In this document: positions 46,655-58,700 of the stretch, one piece after another
Layout: every line of letters begins with the position of its first letter
How positions within the stretch are numbered: the stretch's first letter is position 1
DNA from: Osedax fenrisi
Taxonomy: Eukaryota; Annelida; Polychaeta; Sabellida; Siboglinidae
Length of the DNA stretch: 64,000 nucleotides
Direction of reading: 5' to 3'
Assembly: GCA_964019155.1 (NCBI GenBank)
Contig: OZ025244.1
Location: 17,763,640-17,827,639 of the forward strand
Made by a program: the position numbers and the translations under genes
Notes under the pieces: generated by a model
The model's database searches: none
The model's input: the letters and a program-made list of their open reading frames with translations, nothing else
Told to the model about the DNA's origin: nothing

Positions 46655-48947
46655 GTCCGTCCATACATCTATTTAGTAAGGGGTGTGCACTGCAGTGTAA
46701 AGCCTAGTGTATATACTTGTATATAATGTACAAAATACACTGAATTGTTAAAAATATCATTCATTTTAAACCTTTAAAACCTATTTACAGTACAGTGTTT
46801 ACGCATAGAGCGTAATGAAAGCATTTCGAGTGTGGTTTCCAAGTTTGAAAATTATGTAAAAATGCGGCGTTCGGTTCTGTTTAAACGTGTGTTTTATAGC
46901 ACCGTTTGACGTCTTACGTTTACCCTTTAAGGCTTTTTTACGCCGTTGAAGATGTTCGACTTTCTCTATATACACACTTTAGTCATGCAATAATCATGAC
47001 TACAAATGCGTAATTTTTGTGTTTAGGATTATATAACTAAATTTAGCTTTCTCTCGAGTAATTAGCTACACAATGATAGTAATGGTCGTAGCATACACCA
47101 TTACAGATTGAGGAATAATCTCATGTAATCGAGGAACTTATTATACTATAGTAATTGTTAGGGTCGCAGTATGCTACTAGCTTATATTCCAGTGACTTAT
47201 ATAATTATACTAATAAATGTATTGAATTTAAATGTTATTATATCAGTCAATGGATGTCTAGAAAAATAATTTATTTCACAACATATTTAACGTATACCTA
47301 AATATGATGATAATAATTTGAATCATCGTGTACACTATTAATATTGAGCACTCTGCGTACACTCGAGGTAGACGCTAATGATCGTTATTGCACACAGTTA
47401 GTACAGACACTTTATTGATAGATGATCAACATACTATCCCACACGGCGACGACCCGAGCCTAATACTTTCGCGGTGCCTCTGTAGAGAATGCGACGCGTA
47501 CAGCTTATATCTGTAGCGTTACGATATAGACGCGTTAACCCCCACCCCCCGCCCCACCAACAGAACGGAGTCTCCTACACGGTAGAGAACATCGACCTTC
47601 TAGATAACATGGCCGACATTCAAGATCTACTGTTGGAGATCACCGGCGAACGTACGGTTTGTAGGGGGAGCTACCCGCATGTGTGTGTTCTAATGAAGAG
47701 GGCAACCACAGCTAGATTACATCATCTAGTTTCTTACCACCCTGTTAGGGTTACCAGTACTCTTATACGAGGTCATTTCGTATGACTTATTACATATAAT
47801 TTATTTCATAATTATACAGTTCTTATACGAATATATATAATACTATATATTATATCAATAGTTAATAAATTATTATATATATACACGTATAAGAACTGTT
47901 TATTATGAAATAAATTTAATTTATAAGCCGTACTAAATTACCTCGTAGGAGATACTGGCTAACATTGCTGGATTCTTCATATCATGACAGTATTTCACTT
48001 CAATAATAATTTGTAATTGTAGAGGCATACATCTATACGCGCTATGTTAATTATAGTGTTACTAAAAATGTTTTTAATAAAAAAACTATTGTTATTTAAC
48101 TATTTTTGTTATTCAATGAATGATATTGGTGTATAGTATACACCAATATAACGAATGTTTATATATATTAATTTAATATGAAATTTGTATATAAATAAAT
48201 AATATTATTATAATAATTAGTTTTTTTATAGATAATATTTTATATTATATATAATATTTATATTTATATATATATATAAATATATTATAGATATTTATAA
48301 GTTTGAAATATTATCTAGTATTATATATTCATTAGTTACAGTTAAAACAACAACATTAAAATCATAGAAATATATTTCTATGACTTATAGGTCTTTTTTT
48401 GTAATACCATTAAATGAAAAAGTATAAACTTGAGAAAACCGCATTCAAATTTCAAACGCATTCGCATGTAAATTTCACATCATTATTATTTTAATAGAAA
48501 TTTATATAGAGCTCGTAAAATACATTATATTGATTGAAGTACTAAAAACTGCTTTGAAATATTTCTAATTATGATAAATAAGTTACTAACCTTGAGATAT
48601 ATGCAATAAAAATGTACAACTTATTAGATCTACCCTTAATTAAAACATATATCAATAAATATTAATAATAATGGTGGAAGTTAATTCATTATAATATTGA
48701 TGTATTGAATTAGAAATATTGTAAAAAATATTATAGTAAGGAATTTTCCATGACGGTGATATTTACCTTTATTCCAGACTAATGTAAAATAGAATCATGA
48801 TAAACAAGACTATGTTTACTTACAAAGTAAATAGTGATCTATTTATACATTATTATACTCTTCATAGATATATATTATCCAATCTTGCATTATATCTCAA
48901 TCAATTATATGATAATATCACTATATTACTATATACTATATTACTAT

Positions 48948-48988
<41 letters not shown>

Positions 48989-50530
48989 ATGATTATAGAT
49001 TAGTAACACTTCATAATGTATTCTACTAGCTAATGAAGTTATTCAAGTATCTCTAAGTAAAACTTACATCTTTCAGAATTTATATTCTTAATTAGTTTTT
49101 ATTATTCAATATCTCTGTGTGGTCTGTGAAATTTAAATAATTAATTATACATTATTTACTGAACAAATAATTAGTCTAATTAGTTTATAATGTTATTTGT
49201 TTAGTTATAATGTGTATGTGTATACACTGTATACAATTATTACTATTTAATATTAATTATTATAATTCAATATTTCTCTTAGTATTAACAAAGATTTTCC
49301 GAAGGAAAGATATAACACTTACGCGAAATCGTTTAATTCGAATTTGTATACAAAATACCCCAGTGCCACCTATAGCGGGTTACTTTTAGGAACTATGTGT
49401 TGTTTATAATGTAAATTTGTATTTAACTATACACTTTTAAAATGTTAAATAATATTCTTTAAATTAATATTTATATGATGAAAACTAAGTGTTCATTACT
49501 AATATATAACAAACAAATATGATATTTCTGTTTTAAATGCTATAAGTATATATTTAGTAAGTAAAAGCTAATTTATATTGCATGTAGTTTAATAGAGCAA
49601 TGAAAACATTGTTGTATGCAAACAGAGCCGAACATAAATCTATTTCAGTGATTTCGATACTACTGCTAGCAGCGGCAGGGGATATTACTAAATTACGTTG
49701 CATGCATAGGTAGTGTTATATCTTTGCTTCGCAAAATCTTTGGTATTAATACAATTTCATCAACTTAAAAATATAATAACTAATAAAATAATAATCAATT
49801 AATAACATAAAAAAGAATGAGAAGCATATGTAGAGTAACAATAATGCATATAGAAATAAAATAATTATATAATTTTCGTTTGACAAATTTTCGTCGCAAC
49901 ACAATCATAGAATATTAACGTGCACAGATCATAGAGCTAGAGATAAATAGATTGGTAATACTCAATGCCTGGCAGCTTAAGCCAATGCGGTAAATGGAAA
50001 TAAAAAATCAGCCATCTTGCGTTGACCAAATATTAAAATATAATATTCTTTTGATCATAAAATTTGTATTATTAATTATATCAAAGTAAAATATGTAACT
50101 TAAATTACTTTTTTTATCCTCTTTCCAATGGTATTAATAATTTTATTCTAGCTACAAAATAAAAAATCAAATCGGTCAAATCCGCCATTTTGCGGTGACC
50201 AAATTAGATTGACGCTTTCCGCGTGTCAGATACCTTGTTTACCACTATATTTCTCTCTAGCTCTACGGTACAGATATATAATAGTTACCTAATTATACAT
50301 ATATATATAATAGAGATATATCCGCTGCGTTCCAACAGGTTCCTCGTATCTTCATCGGCAAGGAGTGCGTCGGAGGAAGTTCTGACCTGTACACGCTGCA
50401 CAACAACGGTCAACTACTCGACATGGCCAGAACGGCCGGAGCCACCGTTGACGACGCTGTAGCCATTGCCGCCGCAGCCGCCTCCTCCCCGTCCCCTGTT
50501 GACAGCGGTGAGGGCAAGAAAGACCTATAG
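46535..50530 (+). CDS. Dithiol glutaredoxin, three exons (first exon missing)
   Basis: Glutaredoxins use glutathione to reduce disulfides or protein-glutathione adducts. Three plus-strand exons (46535-46654, 47564-47656, 50339-50530) join in phase 0 to 134 residues. Visible features: active site KTTCTFCK (CxxC, here CTFC, rather than the common CPYC or CSYC); cis-proline TVPRIFIG; glutathione-binding GG in ECVGGSSDL; and the end helix NNGQLLDM. After the fold there is a tail of about 30 residues, Ala-rich then Ser/Pro, ending GEGKKDL. The first exon found starts at GKEDTKAYLYLEEF behind a CGCAG acceptor, so a short N-terminal exon with the start codon is missing. The fold resembles GLRX/GLRX2-type class I proteins; which paralog it is cannot be decided. 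AATAAA at 50848-50853 is a likely poly(A) signal. Confidence 0.93.
46655..47563. other. Glutaredoxin intron
   Basis: Less AT-rich than most introns around 46860-46970; no repeat or RNA recognised. Confidence 0.5.
47564..47656 (+). CDS. Glutaredoxin middle exon
   Basis: 31 codons, NGVSYTVENIDLLDNMAD through LLEITGERT. Acceptor CCAACAG, donor ACG/GTTTGT. The intron lies just before the cis-Pro Val-Pro. Confidence 0.93.
47795..47927. repeat. Inverted-repeat (hairpin) element in the glutaredoxin intron
   Basis: Arms of about 40 bp: TTTATTTCATAATTATACAG with TTCTTATACG at 47809-47832, and CGTATAAGAACTG with TTATTATGAAATAAATT at 47886-47916. MITE-like, about 130 bp, no family assigned. Confidence 0.7.
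48122..48152. repeat. Perfect 27-bp palindrome
   Basis: ATATTGGTGTATA-G-TATACACCAATAT, two 13-bp arms around a single base. Confidence 0.85.
49289..49742 (-). mobile_element. 454-bp MITE, intact copy 3
   Basis: Opposite orientation: starts CAAAGATTTTCCGAAGGAAA and ends TTTGCTTCGCAAAATCTTTG. Target duplication GTATTAA at 49282-49288 and 49743-49749. Same length as copies 1 and 2. It lies in the glutaredoxin intron before the last exon. Confidence 0.93.
50339..50530 (+). CDS. Glutaredoxin last exon
   Basis: 63 codons and TAG: VPRIFIGKECVGGSSDLYTL, NNGQLLDMA, then the tail ATVDDAVAIAAAAASS and SGEGKKDL. Acceptor CCAACAG. Confidence 0.94.
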   Translation, partial: VPRIFIGKECVGGSSDLYTLHNNGQLLDMARTAGATVDDAVAIAAAAASSPSPVDSGEGKKDL

Positions 50531-50847
50531 TAGAGCCCCCTCCGCCCCGCTAGGTGTTAGTGTGTCCGGAACATTCTATACGCCGCACGAACACATATTC
50601 TAGTACTAGGACAACTTATATACTCGCACCCACACTAGCGTACACTACATTATTTTACTACCACTCTATAACCTGATTTATATATATATGTATGTATATT
50701 CGTATATTAGTGTATTAATTTATAATATTATTTAATCGGACTGAAAACTGTTATTCCGTGTGATCATCATCTTCACTCTGTAATCGTGATCGTGTTATGT
50801 AATCGTGTTATGTAATGTAACGCCTATGTACTTATTTATTATATCTA

Positions 50848-50853
50848 AATAAA
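50848..50853 (+). promoter_or_regulatory. Putative poly(A) signal of the glutaredoxin gene
   Basis: AATAAA about 320 bp after the stop codon, followed by a T-rich stretch. Confidence 0.6.
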
Positions 50854-50909
50854 CGCAAATTCAATTATTTTATCTCATAATATCGCGTATAGTAATTATA
50901 CAATATATC

Positions 50910-51363
50910 CAATGATTTTGCGAAGCAAAGATATAACACTCCCTATGCATGCAACGTAATTTAGTTATAGCCCCAACCGCTGCTAGCAGTAGTATCGAAA
51001 TCACTGAAATAGATTTAGGTTCGGCTCTGTTTGCATACAACAATGTTTTCATTGCTCTATTAAATTACATGCAATATAAATTAGCTTTTACTCACTAAAT
51101 ATATACTTATAGCATTTAAAACATACATATCATATTTGTTTGTTATATATTAGTAATGAACACTTAGTTTTCATCATATAAATATTAATTTAAAGCATAT
51201 TATTTAACATTTTAAAAGTGTATAGTTAAATACGAATTTACATTATAAACAACGCATAGTTCCTAAAAGTAACCCGCTATAGGTGGCACCAGGGTATTTT
51301 GTATACAAATTCGAATTACACGATTTCGCGTAAGTGTTATATCTTTCCTTCGGAAAATCTTTG
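50910..51363 (+). mobile_element. 454-bp MITE, intact copy 2
   Basis: Starts CAATGATTTTGCGAAGCAAA and ends CCTTCGGAAAATCTTTG. Target duplication ATATATC at 50903-50909 and 51364-51370. It differs from copy 1 at only a few positions. Confidence 0.93.
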
Positions 51364-51370
51364 ATATATC

Positions 51371-54300
51371 TATGTAATCAACGTATAATACTAGATCGTA
51401 TGAAGTATATATAGGAATGCATTGTAATAAGTTCGGTTTCGGCAATATTTGGTTTATTTCAATTTCAATGTGGATGGTCATATCATTTGTTTCATTACAA
51501 TCATCAACTTCTAACAATACTGTCAGATTATATCATAAACCTATCTCGCTTCTATCATATAATAATATTACGCCATATCGATTTTAGTTAATTAATACTT
51601 TATATAATAAAATTGTAACGCATATTTAAAAAATAACATAATTAAATAGCTAAATTAAATTAAAATTGTCTTTATTTTTTAGATCATTAACAATGTTATT
51701 TTAATTCAAGTTACAGTTTACCAAAATAAACAAGTATTACTTCTCTGTACTAATCTATCCTCAATTAAATACCATAATACAAATTACTGATAACAACAGT
51801 GCACAATTGGTACATTGTAATGACCCCTTATAATTCCTTACATCCCCTTTCATTAATACTTCCTGTCATTACTACAAATAAGGAATCCATCACAGTAATA
51901 AGATCACTCAATCTATTCATGTATATACTAAATCAGTATGTATTAATCAGTATCTTATGTTGTTGCATCTTCTAGTATGTTATATAATTATTAATATCGT
52001 CAGATTTAGGCAATAGCATGGTAATTATAGAAGCAGTGTTGCTTATCGAGACAATTACCCCTTTATTGTTCTATAACCGATAGTAGGATAAGAATTATTA
52101 TGGCATTATTAATTAATAGATTTTTATTTTTAATATAATAGATATTTATAGATTAATCTATATAGGAGACAACAATTTAGAAATTAATTCTATAATATAT
52201 GATGTATACTATACATTGTATATGGGATTTATTAATTCAATTTAATTATAAATATTAAATCCACATAATTATTGTTTTGTGACTTATGAATCAATTGTAA
52301 TTAACTTAAGTTTAATAATTAAATTAATTATTAACACAATCGGTGTTACAATTAATTATATAAATATTAAGAAATTCAGATATTATTCAAATACTTTAAT
52401 TAAATAATAATAACATGGATGTGATTTTTTTGTAATGTTTGTCATGTAGATTCAATTTTATGAATCATTTGAGGGAGCTAGGCAAGTGGGTGGTATGATG
52501 TAGGTAATTCTATAAAGTGATTGAAATCTCAAAAATGTATAGTATTTAGGGATTATCTACTAAAGTTAGTTGGTAGTAAGCAAACTTCATTACGATGAAT
52601 TTCGACGTAGACCAGTAATACAGGTTAGGAGAGTTAGTAGAGGTAAAAGAATATAGATGTAAGGATTAGGGAGAGGACTCGGAGTCAATGATCATTGGAA
52701 GGAATTGTACCAGACTAGTAAATGTGATTTTAACATAATATAGATGATAATACGATTTAATGTAGCAGGAAGTTAGTACAATATGGAAGAACACTATAGT
52801 GATCTTGGATGTGTACTATAGGTAATTATAATAATAGCAACATTATATCAGCATAATAGCATTATAAATGAATAGCAGCATAATAACACAACGTAAATAT
52901 GTTAGGCTATTATGCTGATATTATGAGACTATTAGTGTTAGCTGTGAATCTATAACTATAGTAAATATACATCTATTAAATATTGATAATTGTGTTTATG
53001 AGGTAGGAGATAGGAGATATTTATAAATAATATATATAAATAAATTCATATATTAAATTATAAATATATATCTTAACATTAAGTATAATTTTTTCAGACA
53101 ACTGCAGTGCATAATATAAATTCCTATGAGATATAATATGTTGGCTATATACTTAACACATATGTCTATATATAGAGTATATATATATAATATTATTAAA
53201 TGGTTATAATTATATATTTTATACAGATAGTGTACAATACATTATTCATAACTTATGGTACCTGTCCAGTGTACATTAGGAGAGACTGTTTTGGTACTTT
53301 TTTAGTTCCCTTCATAGAAAAGTACCAGCTATCTCGGAATAACTCCTTTTATTCATTCCAGATCTAATAACAAAAAAATTGAAAACCGACAACAATTCAT
53401 AAAGAACAATTTTAAAAAGATAGAATTACATTGAAAATTTACGGAAAAATTTAAATTACAGATATATGAAATGAAAAATTATTTACAAGTAAAAATAGCC
53501 TTTTAGCATATTTAGTATATACAAATTATTTAAAAAATTTTTTTTTAATAAATCGATCTACAGAAATTTAATTTAATTTTATAATTTTTAAATTTTAAAT
53601 CGAATAAAAAAAATATCTTGGATAATAATAAAAAAAAATTATATTATATATATCATAATAATTATATCATCATTATATGAATATAAAATTATAAGTATTA
53701 ATATAAAAATAGATATGCTATTTTAGTATGACTTATTCAAAATATTACTTTTATTGAGCCTTTTAACAAAATATAAATGTTAGTAAGTCGCAAAAAAAGT
53801 TTCTTTTTTTTGTTAGAAAAATTATATATTTTTTTATTATAATTCATAGATATCCATTATAGTCTCACAACAAAGTTTGATACTTAATTAAAATAATTTA
53901 TAAAAAAATAATCGAATAAATTATATTAATTAAAAAAAATAAAAATTAATTTGAAATTTTTACATAATTTTTTACTTTATTAATATTATAATATATTTAT
54001 ACAAATATTGTATTTTAATGATATCGAGCAGAGGCACATAAGTAACATTATTGGCACAAATACATAAGTAACATTATTTTAAAAATAGAGAGTGCTTCAT
54101 TAATGTGCATTTTGCTTTATCAATATTAAATATGTTGTGATGAAACTTCCCACATATGTTTAATATATATGTTATATGACATGTATGACCTACTGCGAGA
54201 GAGCTAGTAAAACTTTAAAAAAATGTTCTACCCTACTCATAGACGTGTATTTTACTGATAAACTATAAATCTATGAACAAATACATATACTATTCTATTT

Positions 54301-54480
54301 GAACATATACTACATGATGTAGATATTGCTCTAGATTACTTCACTTTGGTTACGTTACTCTTGAGCATAGAGCTAGTGATAATTCTCTACTTTTGTTAAG
54401 TTTCTCTCTAGCTCTATGTTCGTGAGTGGTGGACAGTTCTAGCGTAAACTCATATGGCACAAACGATAGACTAACGTCAA
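51371..54480. other. Intergenic region between glutaredoxin and SOD-like
   Basis: AT-rich. 52440-52790 is less AT-rich and may be an old retroelement fragment on the minus strand (interrupted frames, no firm motif). 53240-53345 and 54330-54430 are also more balanced; the latter has inverted AGCATAGAGCTAG and CTAGCTCTATGTTC arms (54363-54423). No gene recognised. Confidence 0.45.
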
Positions 54481-54481
54481 C

Positions 54482-54516
54482 GCCGAGTCACGTGTTTGCC
54501 TAGCAACGTATAAATA
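54482..54516 (+). promoter_or_regulatory. Candidate SOD-like core promoter (TATA box and upstream E-box/ARE-like site)
   Basis: TATAAATA at 54509-54516, about 170 bp upstream of the ATG. CACGTG at 54489-54494. On the minus strand GTGACTCGGC (54482-54491) fits the antioxidant-response consensus RTGACNNNGC. Sequence match only. Confidence 0.4.
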
Positions 54517-54688
54517 GCATATAATGTTAAGTTTAATATTGTATTGAATCAACGACGATTAATCGTATAACGTAACAGTTCATAGGTTACATTTATCAAT
54601 ATATTATGTAATTCGAATATTAAGCACCTGAATAGAAAGTAAAGTATAGTTATCAATCGTGTATTGTGAGCTAAAGCATAGTCCGAAC

Positions 54689-54763
54689 ATGGCGATAAGA
54701 GCGACCTGTACACTGTCCAATGATTACCATAATATTTCTGGAAACATAATGTTTGTCCAAGAG
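54689..54763 (+). CDS. SOD-like exon 1
   Basis: 25 codons from the ATG to FVQE, donor GAG/GTTAAT. The only in-frame start, at the SOD1 start position. Confidence 0.92.
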
Positions 54764-55299
54764 GTTAATATTAATTATTATACAACATATAGATATTCAA
54801 TCAATTCATATTGTAACTAGTACATACTATATAGTGTTATATAGACCTAGGTGTAGAGACAGATGTAGGCATATATGCCATATTGTATACAATAGACCTA
54901 CAATGTAGGTCCTACATCTATCCGCGGATATAACTTATATATCATATAAGGAACACATCGTGTCCACATTTACTAAATGATTTAGTCTATATCATTTATT
55001 GTAACTTCCAATATTTGTTGTAGAAATGTTGCAGAGTTTGTAAAGGTGACAACAACTATTTACACTATTTAAAAAACGCATACATTTGTGGAATTTATGT
55101 GGGTTTTTCCAATCTTTTTGAAAACATTAATTTTATTATTATACCTAAATATTATACCTACTAATACCTATATATTTCAATGAAATTCATATATTACACT
55201 TTTAATATAATATCATATTATGATTTAATATAGTATGAATAGTTAACATATGTTTATATATTATATACATAGAGAACGAAGATCACTTCGTTCTCTATG

Positions 55300-55338
<39 letters not shown>

Positions 55339-55524
55339 AGTAGTAATAAGCATAACCTTTAATAACAATTAATTATTAAAACTAATAACAATCTACATAT
55401 TATTTATATAAAACTAATTATTAATAAACCATAAATATTAGCAAAAACCCATAAAACTATTCTTTTTTATATATGGCTTAAACCTAGAAAAATACAAATT
55501 GACCAACCCTGTATAGTATACATA

Positions 55525-55570
<46 letters not shown>

Positions 55571-55707
55571 TTAGATTTTAAGTTGCAACCCCCCCCCCTT
55601 AACTATTTCTGGAGATGTCACTAATATTATCAACATAATTGTTCGTGTAATGTTTTAATTCATTATTAACATTATAACAATGGGTATTAATATATCTCAT
55701 ATATAAG

Positions 55708-55777
<70 letters not shown>

Positions 55778-58700
55778 TATAGTATACTTATACTTATACT
55801 ATTATTTAAATAGTATGTTATTTATATATTATATCAACACATGTAATTTTAAATATATATATTGTAATTGGCATTTGTATTGTAATCATGGAATACACTT
55901 TAATCATACATATGTAAGGAGTATTGCATGATTACAATACAAATACCTAATATATATATATATATATATATATATTTAAAATGACATTTGTTGTTATAAT
56001 ATTTAAATAATAATCTAGTTAACAAGTGCTTGGTCATAATTAAGTATTCGAATGTGATCACATTTATAAGCGTATACTCTAGTAATACATTTTAATTACA
56101 TGTTAATTAACATACATTAATTAATACTATTTACCCTATTGTCAATGTGATTATATTATATATAAAAATATATATTATATTGATGTTATTACACCGATAT
56201 AATATATATACACATGTTATAACATATAGCTACATTTTAGTTTATCTGACTTAATTATATTAAAATATTAATAAATATATATTAATTTTAGAAAATTCAA
56301 CACACATATTAGATATTATTAAACGCGTACCTACACCGTCACCTAACGATTCACAGGGAGAATGCATAGAGATCACGGGAGAGATAATTCACCTGCTGGA
56401 AGGACATTATTCTATCAACATACACGAGTTCGGGGACATAAGTAATGGTTACGTCACTGACACACGCGTTGCGTAAACCGGTGACTTTTCGTAAAGATTT
56501 AAAGCGGGGATCAATATTAAATTCCGAAAATAATTATTCGTTTTCGATCGTATATCTAATAAAATACATCTCCTGATGTTATGTAATACATAAATAGGAT
56601 TATGTATTATTATAAAAATTATATTTATTATAAAAATTATTTAAAAAATATTTAAATTGATTATGAAAAATATTATTTTTTTGTGTGGGTAAAAATTAAG
56701 TGTGCGGGAGAATAATTGCCCATAAAATACCCCTTAAAAAGCAACTGGCAAAATCGCATACTATTATATAAGGGTACCAGTAAACTCGGACCACTTTTGA
56801 AATAAACTAGGAACACTTTTGATGAAAACTCGGACCACTTTTATGTTTTAATCAATATTGTAGAAGTATACTATATATAGTTATTTTAAACTGGCCCGAA
56901 TCTTCTTCAAAAGTGGTCCGAGTTTACTGGTATTCTTATATAATAGCACTCGACCGTGACCATGTTTATACTAGTGTGCGAGTAGGTTTCATTTATTAAT
57001 GTATTATATAATGTAAATAGTGTGTGACTTGTTAGAATATTAACGCATAGCTTATATATTGTTAAACCATATATGTAGGTATATATATATAACTTTATAA
57101 TATATGTCATGATATTTATATGCATAAATAAATATTATCGTGAGAAATATACTTTCTTAAAATGTCTACAAGATAATAATTATATATTAAAATTCACATA
57201 AGTATATTTATATAATAATATACATATAATAATGTATATATACATATATATGAAGAAAATACACGAACAGGTTTCAAGTCTACGGGGGAACATTTCAACC
57301 CTCACGGAACACAGCACGGTCTCTTCACAGACACAATCAGGTATATCTCTACACACTAACACTCTAGTCAACGATACCATATCACTACCATACTTGAGAT
57401 ACTCGTTATTAAGTACTATTTAAAGGGACTCGCGAGTTTACATGTACTAGATCGGTGGGATAAGAACTATTTTTAAAGTCTATAAACTTTTTTATTTAAT
57501 ATTATTTGTTTATAACTTATTTATTAGCTATCAATAAGTGAATGAATAAATGTTTATTTAGATACAAAAATAACGTTAGACGTTCTCTATTGTGTGTAAA
57601 AAAAAAAACAAATAATAATTCTTCGTTACATTACGTGCGTACCTCCCCCCTCAGACAATTACAACAACGCGCGTACTTGTAAAGTAGTTCCTTTAAACCC
57701 AAACCCAATGCGACTTGTCAATGTGGTGTTGCTAACAATAGGCAAGTCGTATGTGTACATCGAGGATACGAGAGCTGATCTATATATATAGATATAATTA
57801 ATACGAAGAGTAAATGGTAAAAATAGTAAAAACACGACTACTCCGCCCGCCTCAATTATTTAGATCAAGACACGGACGTTCAACGCTTCACCGCACTTCC
57901 CGTACAGAAGCGCTTTTTCGTATAAACCATTCGGGCCGAGCTGCATTTCATCGAATTATGATTAATATCGCGCTATTTACGTCCTATACCGTAGCGTACA
58001 CGTACAACAGTACTCCCCGCCCGCAGACACGCCGGAGATCTGGGTGAATTTGAAGCGGACAGCGAAGGTGTGGCTCAGATCTGCATTAAGGACGACGCCC
58101 TCGTCAAGCTTACCGGCCCCACTAGCATCGTGGGCAGATCTCTCGTGGTTTGCACCCTCGCGCCATATCAACATTCAATAATTTCGAAGCCCTTTATCAG
58201 AAATATATGTATATGTGTATAATAATAATAATATTTATTATTTTTTTTTCCGTTAAATTATAATGATATTTATATAATATTTTCATCAAAGGGCTTCACA
58301 ATAATATGACTATTTTCCATCGTTATCGTTGCCCATCAAATCTAAATATATAAAATAAACGACGAAAGAAAAGAGAAAACAAAATCGTCATCCGATATCT
58401 AGTTATTATTATATTACATAACATCGCCCAATGGATACTCACAATGACAGCGGAGCAGGCTCAGTTAATACGAGCCGATGACCCGAATAAAATCAAAAAA
58501 CCCGGATTAATAATTTTGAAAATCCAAAACTCCTAACTAACTTACTTTGATCTATGGCCCATAATAAGCGGGGCTGCCCACAAGAATTTATTCATTGTTT
58601 GCACCCCGTTAGGCGATATATGTTTTAATGTAATAATTATTCATCGGAAGACATTTTTATTTTCTCTTTACTTTTATTTTGTATATTATATACGTGAGTT

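Noticed and set aside
52440..52790. Protein-coding exon on the minus strand
   Set aside because: Frames are interrupted and no motif is secure; probably an old retroelement fragment.
57655..57780. Possible SOD exon behind a CCCTCAG acceptor
   Set aside because: It looked weakly SOD-like, but exons at 57271-57340 and 58027-58147 join directly in phase and contain the HFNP and GDLG motifs.
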